Positions 48,418-59,261 of a DNA stretch of 64,000 bases are shown here, in pieces. The notes below the pieces were generated by a model, which saw only the letters and a list, made by a program, of their open reading frames with translations, was not told the DNA's origin and made no database searches. Numbering within the stretch: the stretch's first letter is position 1; every line of letters starts with the position of its first letter. Origin of the DNA: Hydra vulgaris (Eukaryota; Cnidaria; Hydrozoa; Anthoathecata; Hydridae); NCBI RefSeq assembly GCF_038396675.1, contig NC_088921.1, positions 5,160,001 through 5,224,000 on the forward strand. Direction: 5' to 3'. A program made the position numbers and the translations under genes.

Positions 48418-48739
48418 GCTTCATGAAATGTTTTAAGTACAATACCATTAACAGTACGCACATCCTACCAAGATGTTGCACCTATTACTTGCAAAAGTAA
48501 CAGTCTAAGAAAAAACAATTCTCCAGTTGGATTAACTTTATACATTCTTACTATCACCTTATTACCACTCCTTTGTCTAACCTTCAATTAACAATGTTTA
48601 TCATCAAATATAAAGTGATAAGGAATGTCTACATACGAATAGCAATGTACTTTTTCATTTTCAGTATTTAACTTAAACCATGCCATTAGGTGCATATCAC
48701 GTTGAGCTGCAAGTCCATTCGTTCTGCTCCTTCTCTAAA

Positions 48740-49462
48740 ATATACTTATTGATTTTCAGGTAGATGAACTTTAAGGCGTATAATAGTGTGTGACATATGA
48801 CTTATTGGATACTCGAAAATTTGCCACAATGTTTCAGGTGCACTTACATAACGACAATCTAAAAAAGTGTTTACTTCACCATGATTAATTTTTTCATTTA
48901 TTAAAATATTGGCACACTCGTGACCCTTTACAGCCTTTACAGACATGCAAGCTTCAAGATTAATGTGAGCTTCATTTTTCTTTGATATGGATTGTAAGGT
49001 ACCACCCAGCGGTTATCTACATTGTTACCTTTAAGATTAATAACCAAACCATTATCACAACGACTATAGTGTGGATAACCATTATGAACTGCAACTATGT
49101 TAGCATTAAATCCATTAGAATAGTTTTTGCTGCACACCCTTTCTTTTATGCATGGATTCAGTATGCCACATGGACGGTGAATCATGCAAGTTTTAACGAC
49201 GTCATTAAGGTCTTGACTAACAATCGGATCTGAATTTTCTGCAGATATTAAATTTTCAAAATCATGTGCTGTTTCAAGCTTATCATCATTTGCAAAGTGA
49301 AGTAAAATATAAATATATGGCACACCACGCTTTTGAAACTCAATAACGTGAAAATGTATTACAAATTTGCCTAATACACCGTGCTAAAAATGTCATTGAA
49401 AAGGTTATTTAATTTGAGTTTAAATACTTGAATAACCAAGTCAGGTCTATCATTTGCTGTCT
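48740..49462 (-). pseudogene. Helitron Rep (HUH-type) domain, broken
   Basis: The frame starts at the truncation with RPDLVIQVFKLKL and continues through VIEFQKRGVPYIYILLHF, DDVVKTCMIHRPCG-like text and VCSKNYS. Next is RWVVPYNPYQRKM near 49,000, then CRYVSAPETLWQIFEYPIS and RLKVHLPENQ at about 48,750. These are the conserved blocks of Helitron Rep. The HUH motif (His-hydrophobic-His) reads Tyr-Ile-Tyr at 49,310-49,320, so metal binding would be lost. The domain would nick and join single strands during rolling-circle transposition. Confidence 0.8.
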
Positions 49463-51490
49463 GACCTGGATATAATTCAGGCTTACATAAAATCTTTTTA
49501 TTCTCTTGACAATACCAGGTCAAATCTCACTCTTCTCCATGGTTTATCTTACATTATGCTGCTGCAATATCCAATCGAAACAGTTACTTCCATATCTATC
49601 AGCAAAACAATTCTCCAGAAAACAGACGTCTGTTAATTACTGCCAGAAACCATTGTATAAAAGTTTTGCTTAATGCCAAAGCCCACTATTATCAGGTCAT
49701 GAAATCCTCTATTTCATTACAAAAATTAGGCTCTTGTGACTTCTGGAGAATATATAACAGTTTCAATAATAAGTGCAAATCTGTTATTCCTCCTCTCTTG
49801 TATGGTTCAGAATTTGTCGCCTCACCTAAATAAAAAGATGAATTTTTTGCTAATAAATTTTCATCAATATCATCTCTTGATTCCACTAGTTGCGTTCTAC
49901 CTGATTTTGTCGTCAAATAATTTGACCCATTGCTTGACACTCGTATCACTCCAGCTTTTGTATATAAAGTGATTTCCTGTTTAGACTCTTCTCCAGCTTG
50001 TGATCCGGAGAGCATACTTGTTATAGTCTTGCATAAGTTTTCTCCGGATCTGTAGTCTAAACTTACAAAATATTGAATAAGTGCTTAACAGAGTCTTGTT
50101 TTCCAGCCTGCTTGAAAGCGGCATCTGTTATTAGTATTTTCATAAAATCCTGGAGAGTGATCTATTTCGTCTAACTACCGTCTAACACTTAATCTCTCAT
50201 CTTGAACTTAATAACTTACTTTCTGATCATAAATATAAATTTCGATCTTCTTGTTCTACAGCTGATTTGCAAACAGTAATAATCGATAGGTTTTATCGTG
50301 CATAAGATAAAGATGAATAGGTTAAAGCCATCGCTCTTGACATTTCTAAAACTTTTGATAGAGTTTGACATGCTGGTCTTCTCCGTACGCTTTCTTCTTT
50401 CGATGTATCTGGTAACATCTTTAAGATTATTGAATCCTTCCTTTCCAATCATTGTATAAAAGTTGTCCTCGATGGACAGCACTCTTCTTTATATTCTGTA
50501 TCTTCAGGGGTTCCTCAAGTTCCAATCCTTGGCCCTATACTCTTTTTAAATTACATTAAAGACCTTTCAGATATTCTCACATCTAAGGTGGCATTGTTCA
50601 CTGATGATACTACTATTTATACGTGTCATGATAAGAAGCCAGCACTCTCTAATTGCTTGGAGGGTGCATTTGAGCTTGAAAAGTAACTTACTTCTGCAAC
50701 AGCGTGGAGTTCACAGTCTCTGGTGAACTTTAATTCACATAAAACTCAATTTTATTTAGTAATCGTTATCGCAATAATTTAGATCTTCCTATATTTATGA
50801 ACGGCAATGAACTCAATGAGTCATCTACCCTTCATCTTTTAGGATTAACTCTTACTTCTAATCTTTCTTGGAAACCGTATATGAAATCTATTGCAAAATT
50901 AGCCTTTGCTAAGGATGCATTTCTTTATTGAGCTCGACACTTTTTTACTCCAGATTTTATTTTTTATCTCTAGAAATCTCATGTCTGTACTTGTATGGAA
51001 TATTGTTGCCATATCTGGGGCGGATCTTCTAATGGTGCCCTTTCTCTTTTAGAAAAGATGCTAAATTACATTGTAAACATAGTTAGACTTGCTCTTGCAG
51101 CCAAGCTCCAATTATAATTACATCATCGTAATGTTGCTTCTCTTTCTCTTTTGTACAAATCCTATAATGGGCACTGCTCTTAAGAGCTAGTGTCTCTTTG
51201 CCATCTACTAAAATTTATTCTCATATTATTTGTCATTCAATCAAGTCTCATACTTTTTCTTAGAATGTTCCTAAATGGTCTAAAAACTCTTATTCCCATA
51301 GTTTTTTCCTCTAACGCCAATTATTTGGAATTCGCTTCCTTCATCTTGCTTTTCCTGAATAATATGATTTGCAATCTTTTAAGTCGTCTGTCAATCATTA
51401 TCTTGCTCTACAATATTTATTATTTCCCTCCAGTAAATTCCAACTCTTATAGTGGTTGCTTGCAACCTTGTTGGAAGCGAAGATGTTGAA
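49463..51490 (+). pseudogene. LINE (family C) RT remnant, second copy
   Basis: Linker text FWRIYNSFNNKCKSVIPPLLYGSEFV near 49,740, SLDSTSCVLPD near 49,880, RSSCSTADLQTVI near 50,235, ALDISKTFDRV near 50,334, SSGVPQVPILGPILF near 50,505 (PQG changed to PQV), ALFTDDTTIY near 50,595 (ADD changed to TDD), LLGLTLTSNLSWKPYMKSI near 50,840 and MEYCCHIWG near 50,998. Frequent stops. Same family as 29,581-31,080. Confidence 0.85.
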
Positions 51491-52906
51491 AAAAAAACAA
51501 CAACTGAAAGTTGCATTAGAATTTATGTGCTCTAATGCTTGAAAATTGCGATAAATTTAGTCATAAATTATAAAAAGCGGCGCAAATACTTCTATCTAAA
51601 AAAGTAAAAAATACAAAATTTTTTCATATGACTTCAACGCCACTCATTAGCCACTCTGCATAAAATTTGGTTTTCAAAAAAATTATGGAATTGACTAATG
51701 CATAACTTTGTCTAAAAGGGTTACAAAAAGCATTTTACATAAAAAGTGAGTTTCATAAGGTCCTATAACCTAAATTTTACTGGATTTCAAACATGGGGCT
51801 ATATGTCATATGACCCTGTGGCTGGCAATTATTATTATCAACAAAAAAAACGCTATTAAATAAAAAAGGGGTTAAAAATATTAAATTAAATAAAAAATGG
51901 GAAAAAGGAGATCTTAAATACAGGATTGCCATTTTTAGTATTTATGAACAAAAATTAAAATCCTTCCTAATTAATTTTCTTCATCCTATTTTTTTACGCA
52001 TGTTAGTACCACATTTAACGCATTTATATACAATCATGTCCATGCTGTTACATTATTCTTGTTAAATTTAAAAAATTATAAAAAACAATGCTAGTCGCTT
52101 TTGGTTTAATGGTTTATTATTAAATTTATAAAAACAGTGTTGAATTATATATATATTAGATATAAAAAAGTTGCAAATTTATGCATGTGTTGTTATTTTG
52201 TTCTTGTTAACATTTGCAAATTAAAGAGAACATCAAAAAGTTAATATAAACAAAAACAGTGTTGGTTTAATAACATAGTAAATTTTTTAAATTTCCGTGA
52301 TTTATATACATAAGTGACAAAGTTTTTATATATTGATGCACTATAAAAAAATATTGTACCCAGAATTGATATGTGAAATTTACTGTCGTCAAATTTATAT
52401 AAATAGTTATAAATGCAATGCAACGGGTGGTATAGTCATGACATTTGCAACCCTACAAATTTGGTGACAATCAATGAACCATTCAAGCAACTGCTACTTT
52501 AGCTTTATTTATCACATAAAAGCATCACTATTATAAAAATTGTGCCTTAATCATTTATTCAGATATTCCTTCATCTGATATCAGCCTTGAGCTACCTCTT
52601 CTTCTCCCCCTAAGAAGTATCTGCTATCTTCAAGAGAATTCAGGAAGTTTAACAGCAAAGGAGATATTTGAGGTACAAGTTATAGTTTAACAGGTAAAGT
52701 TTAGTAGATGAAGCCATAATTGCCTAGTCAAAATGACAATGATTTAATGAGAGACCAAGGGTTTACGTAGTAATAGCTAAACTTTAGGTATCAAGGCTTA
52801 AACAGTCGAATTTGTTGAACAAAAATAAGTCACAATTCAGAGAAAACACATCAAAAGTTTTACAACTTATTCAGTCAGAAAGCCCATTGTTTCTGTAACG
52901 TTGTTG
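51491..52906. other. No gene seen
   Basis: AT-rich flank of the large TTAA element. No motif-bearing frame on either strand. Confidence 0.4.
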
Positions 52907-52910
52907 TTAA

Positions 52911-53582
52911 GAGCCATTTTCTGATAAAATCAGGCAAAAGTACTGTCGGCTCAAAAGTGATATTCTTTAATCACGCTCAATTTTATATACAGTAATGCTA
53001 ATAGGGTAAAAAAGAAGTCTGTAATTTTTTTTTTTTTTAGTATTTCTTGTTCCTGAGTTATGGTCGGTCAAACTTTTGCCATTTTAATACTTGGAAAGTC
53101 ACTTTTGGGGTTTTATGATTTTTAAACTAAGATTAAAAGCAATGAGACCACTGCACCCTAAGTTTCTTTTCATATTATGGAAGTATAGGTAATACTTTAA
53201 AAAAAGAAAATCAAAAAACCTGAGGTCAACCCTTCCTTTGTCTGAAAATCATAAGCTGAAATCACACATTTTTAAATTTGGGGCCTACTTTAAATGCATT
53301 TATCTCGGAGCGTAAAAAGTGCCCGCGACTTATCTTACACTTTTTTGAAAGAGTATCTCATTTTTATTTGAATGGTTTAAAGAAACTGAGAGGATATTGT
53401 TTACAAAAAAACTTATGAGTCATCAAAGTGTCAAAAAATGTTTTAATCAGCGTTCAATTATCAGCCATTATTGGAAATGGGAAAGGTCCCAAGATTGAAG
53501 ATACAGATATTATATTACTTTATATTACAATTTTTTTAATGCGAAAAAAAAACTTAGGGGGTAATATTTCATTGTTGAAATA
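52911..53582 (+). repeat. Left TIR of the large TTAA element
   Basis: Matches the inverse complement of 60,988-61,648 with scattered mismatches and small indels, e.g. GAGCGTAAAAAGTGCCCGCG and ATGGTCGGTCAAACTTTTGC. The outer 120 bp are more diverged than the rest. Confidence 0.9.
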
Positions 53583-53950
53583 ACTCCACCACAAAAAGTT
53601 AAATTTTTTATAAATTAAAAAAAAAACCCGAATGTAGCAGCAGAATTAATCAATATATTATATGATGTCCTTATCTTATTATGTCATTGTTTGCGTCATA
53701 AATCAGTTTTACATATCCTATATCTTTGATTTTAATGCATTGTTGCTTGAAATGCCTTTTGGGCTTTTTCAAATTGATCATCCATAAGCTTATAGTCTTC
53801 AGACTGTTTTAACGGTAGAGGTGGTAGAATTCCACAAATGATTTCACGGTCTTTGTACTTTATAACATCAGGAAAAGCTGGCCATTTAAAAAGTTTCTTG
53901 ATTGCAGAAACATACTTTATACAGCTCACCATGTAACCATCACTGAGAAC

Positions 53951-54133
53951 CTAATATGAGTAATGATTTTTTATATTTGAAAAATAGTTTGAAAAATCTG
54001 ATTCTCATTTGACAAAAGTAAAACTTCGTTTAAATTTAGTGACACATTCAATATGATGAAATAATGTTTAGAAAAAAATGTTTTTATTTAAATGAAAAAC
54101 ATTTATTTTAAACATTGAATAAAAATGAAGTAC
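53951..54133 (-). other. Probable last intron in the transposase pseudogene
   Basis: AATGAG|GTACTT donor and ATATTAG|GTTCTC acceptor on the minus strand, both in phase 0. The junction keeps the frame into the KWP-containing last exon. Confidence 0.6.
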
Positions 54134-54270
54134 CTCATTTATAATCCAGGGTTACCTATTGCCCATATAAATAACGACAATCCAATCGTTTTCATGCCAT
54201 GCACCAGATAAATTAATGGCAATGCTTATAAATTCCTTTTCGAATTCTTCATTTGCTAATACTTCTTGAT

Positions 54271-54379
54271 CTATAAAAAGGAAAAATATAAATATTTATA
54301 CAAACACTTGTACAAATATTTATAATTACAAAATAATATTAAAATATATATTAATGAAAGTAGACATAAAAATTATTAC
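54271..54379 (-). other. Probable intron in the transposase pseudogene
   Basis: On the minus strand ...GAACAAG|GTAATA opens and TTTTTATAG|ATCAAG closes a 109-bp intron; joining the sides gives a continuous Glu-rich reading. Confidence 0.6.
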
Positions 54380-55891
54380 CTTGTTCTGCTGTCTCTTCTT
54401 CGTTATCCGCATTAGTACTACCAACATCTATTGGTTCATTTAATCTGTTGTCTTTTTGTAGCCTGCTCCAACGTGAAAATAGTGATCTTATTTGCTGAGT
54501 TGTTACGTATTCTGAAACTTGAAGCTCTTTTCTTATCAAAAGGTGCACCTGCTAAACTTTTTTCCAGATACTTCACCTTCCATAAAGAGTTTATATAATA
54601 TATTTTTTTGTCTCATACTATACCGGAAGGTACTGCGTGTTGGTAAAGCCCAACCTTTAACATATTTGCTAATGTCAGAACATTCTTCTTCCAATATCTT
54701 CTGTTCTGAGTTTGGTTGATAACTATGTAAGTTTCCATTCTTGATTTTAAAGTGCTGATATTGTGTCTTCCCGACATCATGTGTTCTTCTAGTTCTTCTG
54801 ATGTATGGAATGATCCATTACAAATTGGCTCAGAGCAAAAGGTAAACAAATTTAGTGATCTATCTTTGCGAAACTTTTCCTTCATATTGCTTTTAAAAAC
54901 TCTTGTTTTCTTGTCAGTATCGCTATATGGGTGTGTTAAAAACATTTGCAGATCAAAATTAACATTAGAATATTCTCGTTTAACTCCATCGCCAACTGCA
55001 TAGTACCGCCACATTGTCATATAGTTATGAAAGAACTCAAACGAATGATACTGACTTATTTTAGCTATTTTTGTTCCACTCAACTTGCTTTTGCCCTTAA
55101 TAGTGGCAACACCAACAGCAGAATTTTTCAGCCCATGTCCGTAATGTAAAGCAGTATAAATGTCCTCTGCACACATCAAATTGTTACCAGCATCAACAAA
55201 GCTACAAATCAATGACTTTGCTCCGGCAGCTTCTCAATCGCACTGATCCTTGCCACGATAAGGTTCGTTATAATCGTAGCGCTGAAGCTGTATTTGGTTA
55301 TTTTTGCTCAACAAGAGCTTCCATTATAAAGTTGCCATGGTACGATGAAGCATTGTCAGGTTTTGCAAAGAGTTTATTAACACCTGAATGGTCATGCTCA
55401 AACTTCGGAAGAACTAATTGGGCAATTGATAGTGTTTCCGAAAAACCTTGCTCACACCTATAAAGAGCTGTAAAATACACCTTTTTATGAAAATGTTGTT
55501 TTTCTTAATAAAGAAAATGTCTACATGCAGTGACATCTCCTTTTTTCCAAAATATTTTTTTTGACCTTCCCTGTATATGGATGGTAGAACTTTTTGGCAA
55601 TAGTCTTTCAACCAAAATCCAGTTTCTTCATCAAGACTTTCAAAAGCAAAAATTTTGGCTTTTTTCTGTTGACAATCACGCATTAAATGTTTTTTATAAT
55701 CAATGATATCTTTTTCAGCAATTTCGATATCATAAATAGTATCCTCGTCGGCTGAATTATTTGATGCTAATCTTTTTATCTCAACTAAGGATTTGTTTAA
55801 ATTTTTACACTCATAACAAATCTCATGATTAGGTGCTATTGAAATCTATTGCAATTGCTTGTCGGTTAAATCACTCAAAGCAAATATTGGG

Positions 55892-55896
55892 CAGTG
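55892..55896 (+). repeat. Transib target site duplication, left (CAGTG)
   Basis: Exact match to 59,257-59,261. Confidence 0.9.
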
Positions 55897-55934
55897 CACA
55901 GTGGGCCAGAATGCACTTTTACTGGACAAAATTC
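55897..55934 (+). repeat. Transib downstream terminus: heptamer, 22-bp spacer, nonamer-like box
   Basis: CACAGTG (55,897-55,903), a 22-bp spacer starting GGCCAG and ending CTGG, then ACAAAATTC (55,926-55,934). The spacer is 9 bp longer than at the other end; the extra bases lie between GGCCAG and GGACAAAAT. Confidence 0.85.
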
Positions 55935-55944
55935 ATAACTAATT

Positions 55945-56230
55945 TAATATTAGAGCTATATTCACTAAAATTAGTATGAGTACTAACATGATGTCTGCGC
56001 TTTTTATGAAGGTAATATTTTTTTATTTCGTTGCTATGGATAACTATATTTTGCTTAGCAAATACCTACTTTTGTTATCTGCAGATATTTTATAAGTGCT
56101 ATATTCACTAAATTTCGCATGAGTACCGATATGAGATCACACTTCTTACAAAAGTGATAATTTTTTAAATTTAGTTGTTATGGATACTTATATTGCTTAG
56201 TTACCGGGTACTTTCCTTAGTTACAAAGTG
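55945..56230. repeat. Transib subterminal repeats, left
   Basis: GCTATATTCACTAAA...ATGAGTAC and a later TTG(C/T)TATGGATA(A/-)CT box recur with a spacing of about 146 bp. Inverse forms of the box (TATCCATAGTAACC, TACCATAGCAACC) occur at 58,567 and 58,711 near the other end. Confidence 0.65.
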
Positions 56231-56376
56231 GTAAATTGATATTTAAATATCTTATCGGATTTTTGACCCACCTATATTGAATAAAAATTGTGTATTTAGG
56301 TAAATAATGTTTTAGGAATAATAAAAGCAAAAAATAGTGCAAGAAAACGTTATCAATTTTAAATTACATCAAAAAA

Positions 56377-58356
56377 CTATAAAACAATAATATTGTTTGA
56401 AGATTGTTTAAGTAATTGTAAAACATCTGAAGGAAATGCTTTATGATTTGTTTGGTGTGATGTTGATTTACGCAATGATGAAATAACAGGATCACTGGAA
56501 ACTAGGAGTCTATTGATAAGATCAGTATTTGTTGCTTTTCTGGATGTTTTTCGGCTGAAATTTTTGCGATAAGATTTAAAGTCTTTATTTCTAGCCTCTT
56601 GAGCTTCCTCTGACATAAGTCCGATGGATAATGTAAGGCTTTTAATTATGTCATGTCCATGTATCAATACTTTGTGAACTGATTGAGCCATGTAATACCA
56701 TGGATAAAGGGACACATATAGTCTAAAAGTGTCAAAACAATAATCCTTGAACTTTAAGCAGCCTATTTCATATCCCGAAGAGAAAGTTACGAAGATAATG
56801 TAAAATCTGAATATAAGGTTTTGGTCAATACCCAGAATTTCAGCTGTTTGTTCATATGCTGCAAAAGCACGCCTTGAGGTATTGCCATCATTACTTGTTC
56901 CAGAACCACCACTTTTAGGGAAATCAACAACAAGTCCCATTTTGTTCATAAAGTCAGTCTGAATCTTTTGTTTAGCTACAGATGTCTTTTCTTTGTGTTC
57001 TTTAGATCTTGCTTGCCACTTTCTTGTTTCTTTTTTATATGCAATGTGCAATAAAATCTCAAAAAATCGAATCCATGCATGAAGACTGGAAAGACCATAT
57101 TTGAACTCTCTGTTAGTATAATCTATATTAAGGATATCAAGACTATTCATATTTTTTGGAGAGACACCACACACTGAACAGCATTGGTATGAGTTATTTT
57201 TTTCAGATAATATTGTTTGAACCTTCCCATCAATCATTGTAAGTTCAATAATACAATTCACTTCAATAGAAGATCCGCAAACCTCTAATAAAATCATACC
57301 CAAGCTTTCTATCTCACTTTTAATGTACTGATCTTTTTCAATCACAGATTCCTTGGATTCCATTTTGTATGCAAATCTTATGGGTCTACAATAGGCTGTG
57401 GAGGACGACTTTTGATTTCTCCAAATAGGCACCTTTTCGTTGCTGTTGTTAAATCCAGTCAAATCCAATGGGACAAGACAAGTAATAAATAATGATTCTT
57501 CACGCTTTAAATCTCTGTTAATGTTGGGTTCTGATAAAACTTGTTTATAAATGCTTTGGCCAGTAGCACCATCAAAACCAGCCTTACACGTTAGTGTCAT
57601 TGTTTTTATTGCTTTGTCGTTCAATATCAAGTGCCTTAGCACAGGTTCCTGAACTGCACAGATTCTTTGCAAAGTATGAGTCATTAAATCTTTTAAAGGA
57701 ACTGAAGCTGAATAGTCCTCCACTGTTATGTTTGCAGGATAACATTTCAATTTTGCATCTCTGACATCATTGTAAGCGGGGTAGATGTTATATTCTTTCT
57801 CCAAGGCTCCGCCTCTAATCAATTGATAGGAAGCTTTTGTCAGACTTGCATCAATTATTAAAGCCAGTGCTTCGTCTGCTGAATATTTAGTTGCTTTATC
57901 TGTATTTGATATATTTAAAACATTCTTGGCAGCAATAACAACAGATTCATCTCTAAAGTTTTTATTAGCAGCAAAAAATAATTCATTGGATGAATGAGAT
58001 TCAATTAAACAAGATACACGCCGTTTTTTAGTTTTATTAGAACTATTATCAAATGCAACTGGTTTTTGACCACGTCTACTTGCAGTTGGTTCATTGTCTT
58101 TTTTTCTGACAATTAAATATTCATTAAGCCAGTTCACAAACTTCTTTTCAAAATTTTTCACAATATAGTTTGCAGATTTCATTTTTTTTTTATACAAGTA
58201 AACAAATCGTTGAACAGCATGTCTAAAATCAACGTCTTTAAAATCAGCAAATTTTGGCTGAATAAATTTTAATATATCTTCAGTAATATTTTGTTTTGAA
58301 ATACTAAGATTGTTTTTTTGGAGAAAATTATGAATGTCTAAGTTTAACAAAACCAT
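56377..58356 (-). CDS. Transib transposase, RAG1-core-like, intact (659 aa)
   Basis: Catalyses cut-and-paste transposition by nicking and hairpin formation at CAC ends; in jawed vertebrates the homologous RAG1 core performs V(D)J cleavage. First Asp is D262 in FDGATGQS and second is D376 in ELTMIDGKVQ. A C393-x2-C396 pair (QCCSVCG) and an H561/H566 pair (SVHKVLIHG) are the counterparts of the RAG1 zinc ligands. Catalytic Glu is E587 in SEEAQEARNK. RKWQ at 445-448 and GNTSRRAF at 491-498 also parallel the RAG1 core. Residues 106-113 (NKTKKRRV) are a likely nuclear signal. Length is usual for Transib. There are no stops or frameshifts; the ATG at 58,356 is the first in the frame. No RAG2-like gene is nearby. 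Confidence 0.93.
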   Translation of the reverse strand: MVLLNLDIHNFLQKNNLSISKQNITEDILKFIQPKFADFKDVDFRHAVQRFVYLYKKKMKSANYIVKNFEKKFVNWLNEYLIVRKKDNEPTASRRGQKPVAFDNSSNKTKKRRVSCLIESHSSNELFFAANKNFRDESVVIAAKNVLNISNTDKATKYSADEALALIIDASLTKASYQLIRGGALEKEYNIYPAYNDVRDAKLKCYPANITVEDYSASVPLKDLMTHTLQRICAVQEPVLRHLILNDKAIKTMTLTCKAGFDGATGQSIYKQVLSEPNINRDLKREESLFITCLVPLDLTGFNNSNEKVPIWRNQKSSSTAYCRPIRFAYKMESKESVIEKDQYIKSEIESLGMILLEVCGSSIEVNCIIELTMIDGKVQTILSEKNNSYQCCSVCGVSPKNMNSLDILNIDYTNREFKYGLSSLHAWIRFFEILLHIAYKKETRKWQARSKEHKEKTSVAKQKIQTDFMNKMGLVVDFPKSGGSGTSNDGNTSRRAFAAYEQTAEILGIDQNLIFRFYIIFVTFSSGYEIGCLKFKDYCFDTFRLYVSLYPWYYMAQSVHKVLIHGHDIIKSLTLSIGLMSEEAQEARNKDFKSYRKNFSRKTSRKATNTDLINRLLVSSDPVISSLRKSTSHQTNHKAFPSDVLQLLKQSSNNIIVL

Positions 58357-58424
58357 ATCTAAATAATTATTGTAACAAGTATTTTGTATTTAAAAGTAAA
58401 ATGTTATAATATATATGCCGCCTG

Positions 58425-58530
58425 GACTACTAATACTTGTTAGTAATTAAGTTACTACAAGTGTTAGTAATTAAAAGTAAAAGTAATTAAATTACTGTCA
58501 GTGTTAGTAATTAAATTACTAACAACTACC
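58425..58530. repeat. Short tandem repeats in the Transib leader
   Basis: GTTAGTAATTAA(G/A)TTACT units repeat three to four times with inverted character (TAGTAATTAAATTACTA), upstream of the transposase ATG. Confidence 0.7.
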
Positions 58531-59227
58531 GATAATATGTTGTTGCTATGTTATGCAAAGTAAGGTATCCATAGTAACCAAAAAAAGTAAACCTCATAAG
58601 AATTCTGAATCTCATTTTAATACATACCCCCAATATTGTGTATTTAGCGCAAGTAAAATACTGTTAAAACAACGTTAATGTAAAAATGAGTTGTTGCTAT
58701 GCAAAATTTAGTACCATAGCAACCAAGTTAAAACATACATAAAATCTGAACGGGGATTTAAGGGGACGAGCAATCAATTAAAACTCGATTGAAGCATCAT
58801 ATAGCTCAAATAAATATAAGACAACACATGGCAAATTGTGGTAATTATTAGTTATTGTGCGGCAAAAAATAAGTTTCTTAAGAAATTTTTTTTTTTAATC
58901 TGTGATTTTCAAAGTATAACTGAGATAACATGCTATGACAAATTTATTTCACACATTGGTTTTTCTTATCTCTAAATACTCTAGAATAACATGTACTAAT
59001 TTTTTGTTTCAAAAACGTAGATGTAATTGAAATATAACACAACGTTGATGTCACCGTTAATTACTTATTTATAATTTTTTTTTTATTTAATTTTATCTGA
59101 ATATTCAAATGCTTAGAGTCCTGGTAACTAAGGGATTTAATATAAATAAATTATCAATAGATTTCTCCTAATATATGTAGATACTAAAATTAAATAGGTT
59201 TTCAAGATTAAACAACTAAAATTTTTC

Positions 59228-59256
59228 CCATTTTGTCCACCTACTGGCCCACTGTG
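59228..59256 (-). repeat. Transib upstream terminus: heptamer, 13-bp spacer, nonamer-like box
   Basis: Reading on the minus strand from 59,256: CACAGTG, a 13-bp spacer starting GGCCAG, then ACAAAATGG (59,228-59,236). Confidence 0.85.
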
Positions 59257-59261
59257 CAGTG
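59257..59261 (+). repeat. Transib target site duplication, right (CAGTG)
   Basis: Exact match to 55,892-55,896. Removing the element and one copy rejoins the interrupted transposase frame (SISHC | PIFALSD). Confidence 0.9.

Larger units (their letters stand above)
46676..49462 (-). mobile_element. Helitron, 5'-truncated, degraded
   Basis: Rep and PIF1-like helicase pieces in the order expected for a Helitron RepHel protein on the minus strand. The Rep side is cut at about 49,462, where the LINE remnant at 49,463 begins. Terminal TC and CTRR ends were not identified. Confidence 0.85.
55897..59256 (-). mobile_element. Complete Transib transposon, 3,360 bp
   Basis: Both ends start CACAGTGGGCCAG reading inward, and the 5-bp sequence CAGTG lies directly outside each end (55,892-55,896 and 59,257-59,261). 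A 5-bp GC-rich duplication and CAC-starting ends are diagnostic of Transib, the superfamily from which RAG1 derives. The only gene is the intact transposase at 56,377-58,356. About 900 bp lie upstream of its ATG and about 480 bp follow the stop. Subterminal repeats are visible at both sides. The element sits inside a coding region of the older TTAA transposon. Confidence 0.95.

Noticed and set aside
55897..59256. A host RAG-type locus with a RAG2 partner
   Set aside because: No kelch-type ORF beside the transposase, and terminal repeats plus a target duplication show a mobile element.
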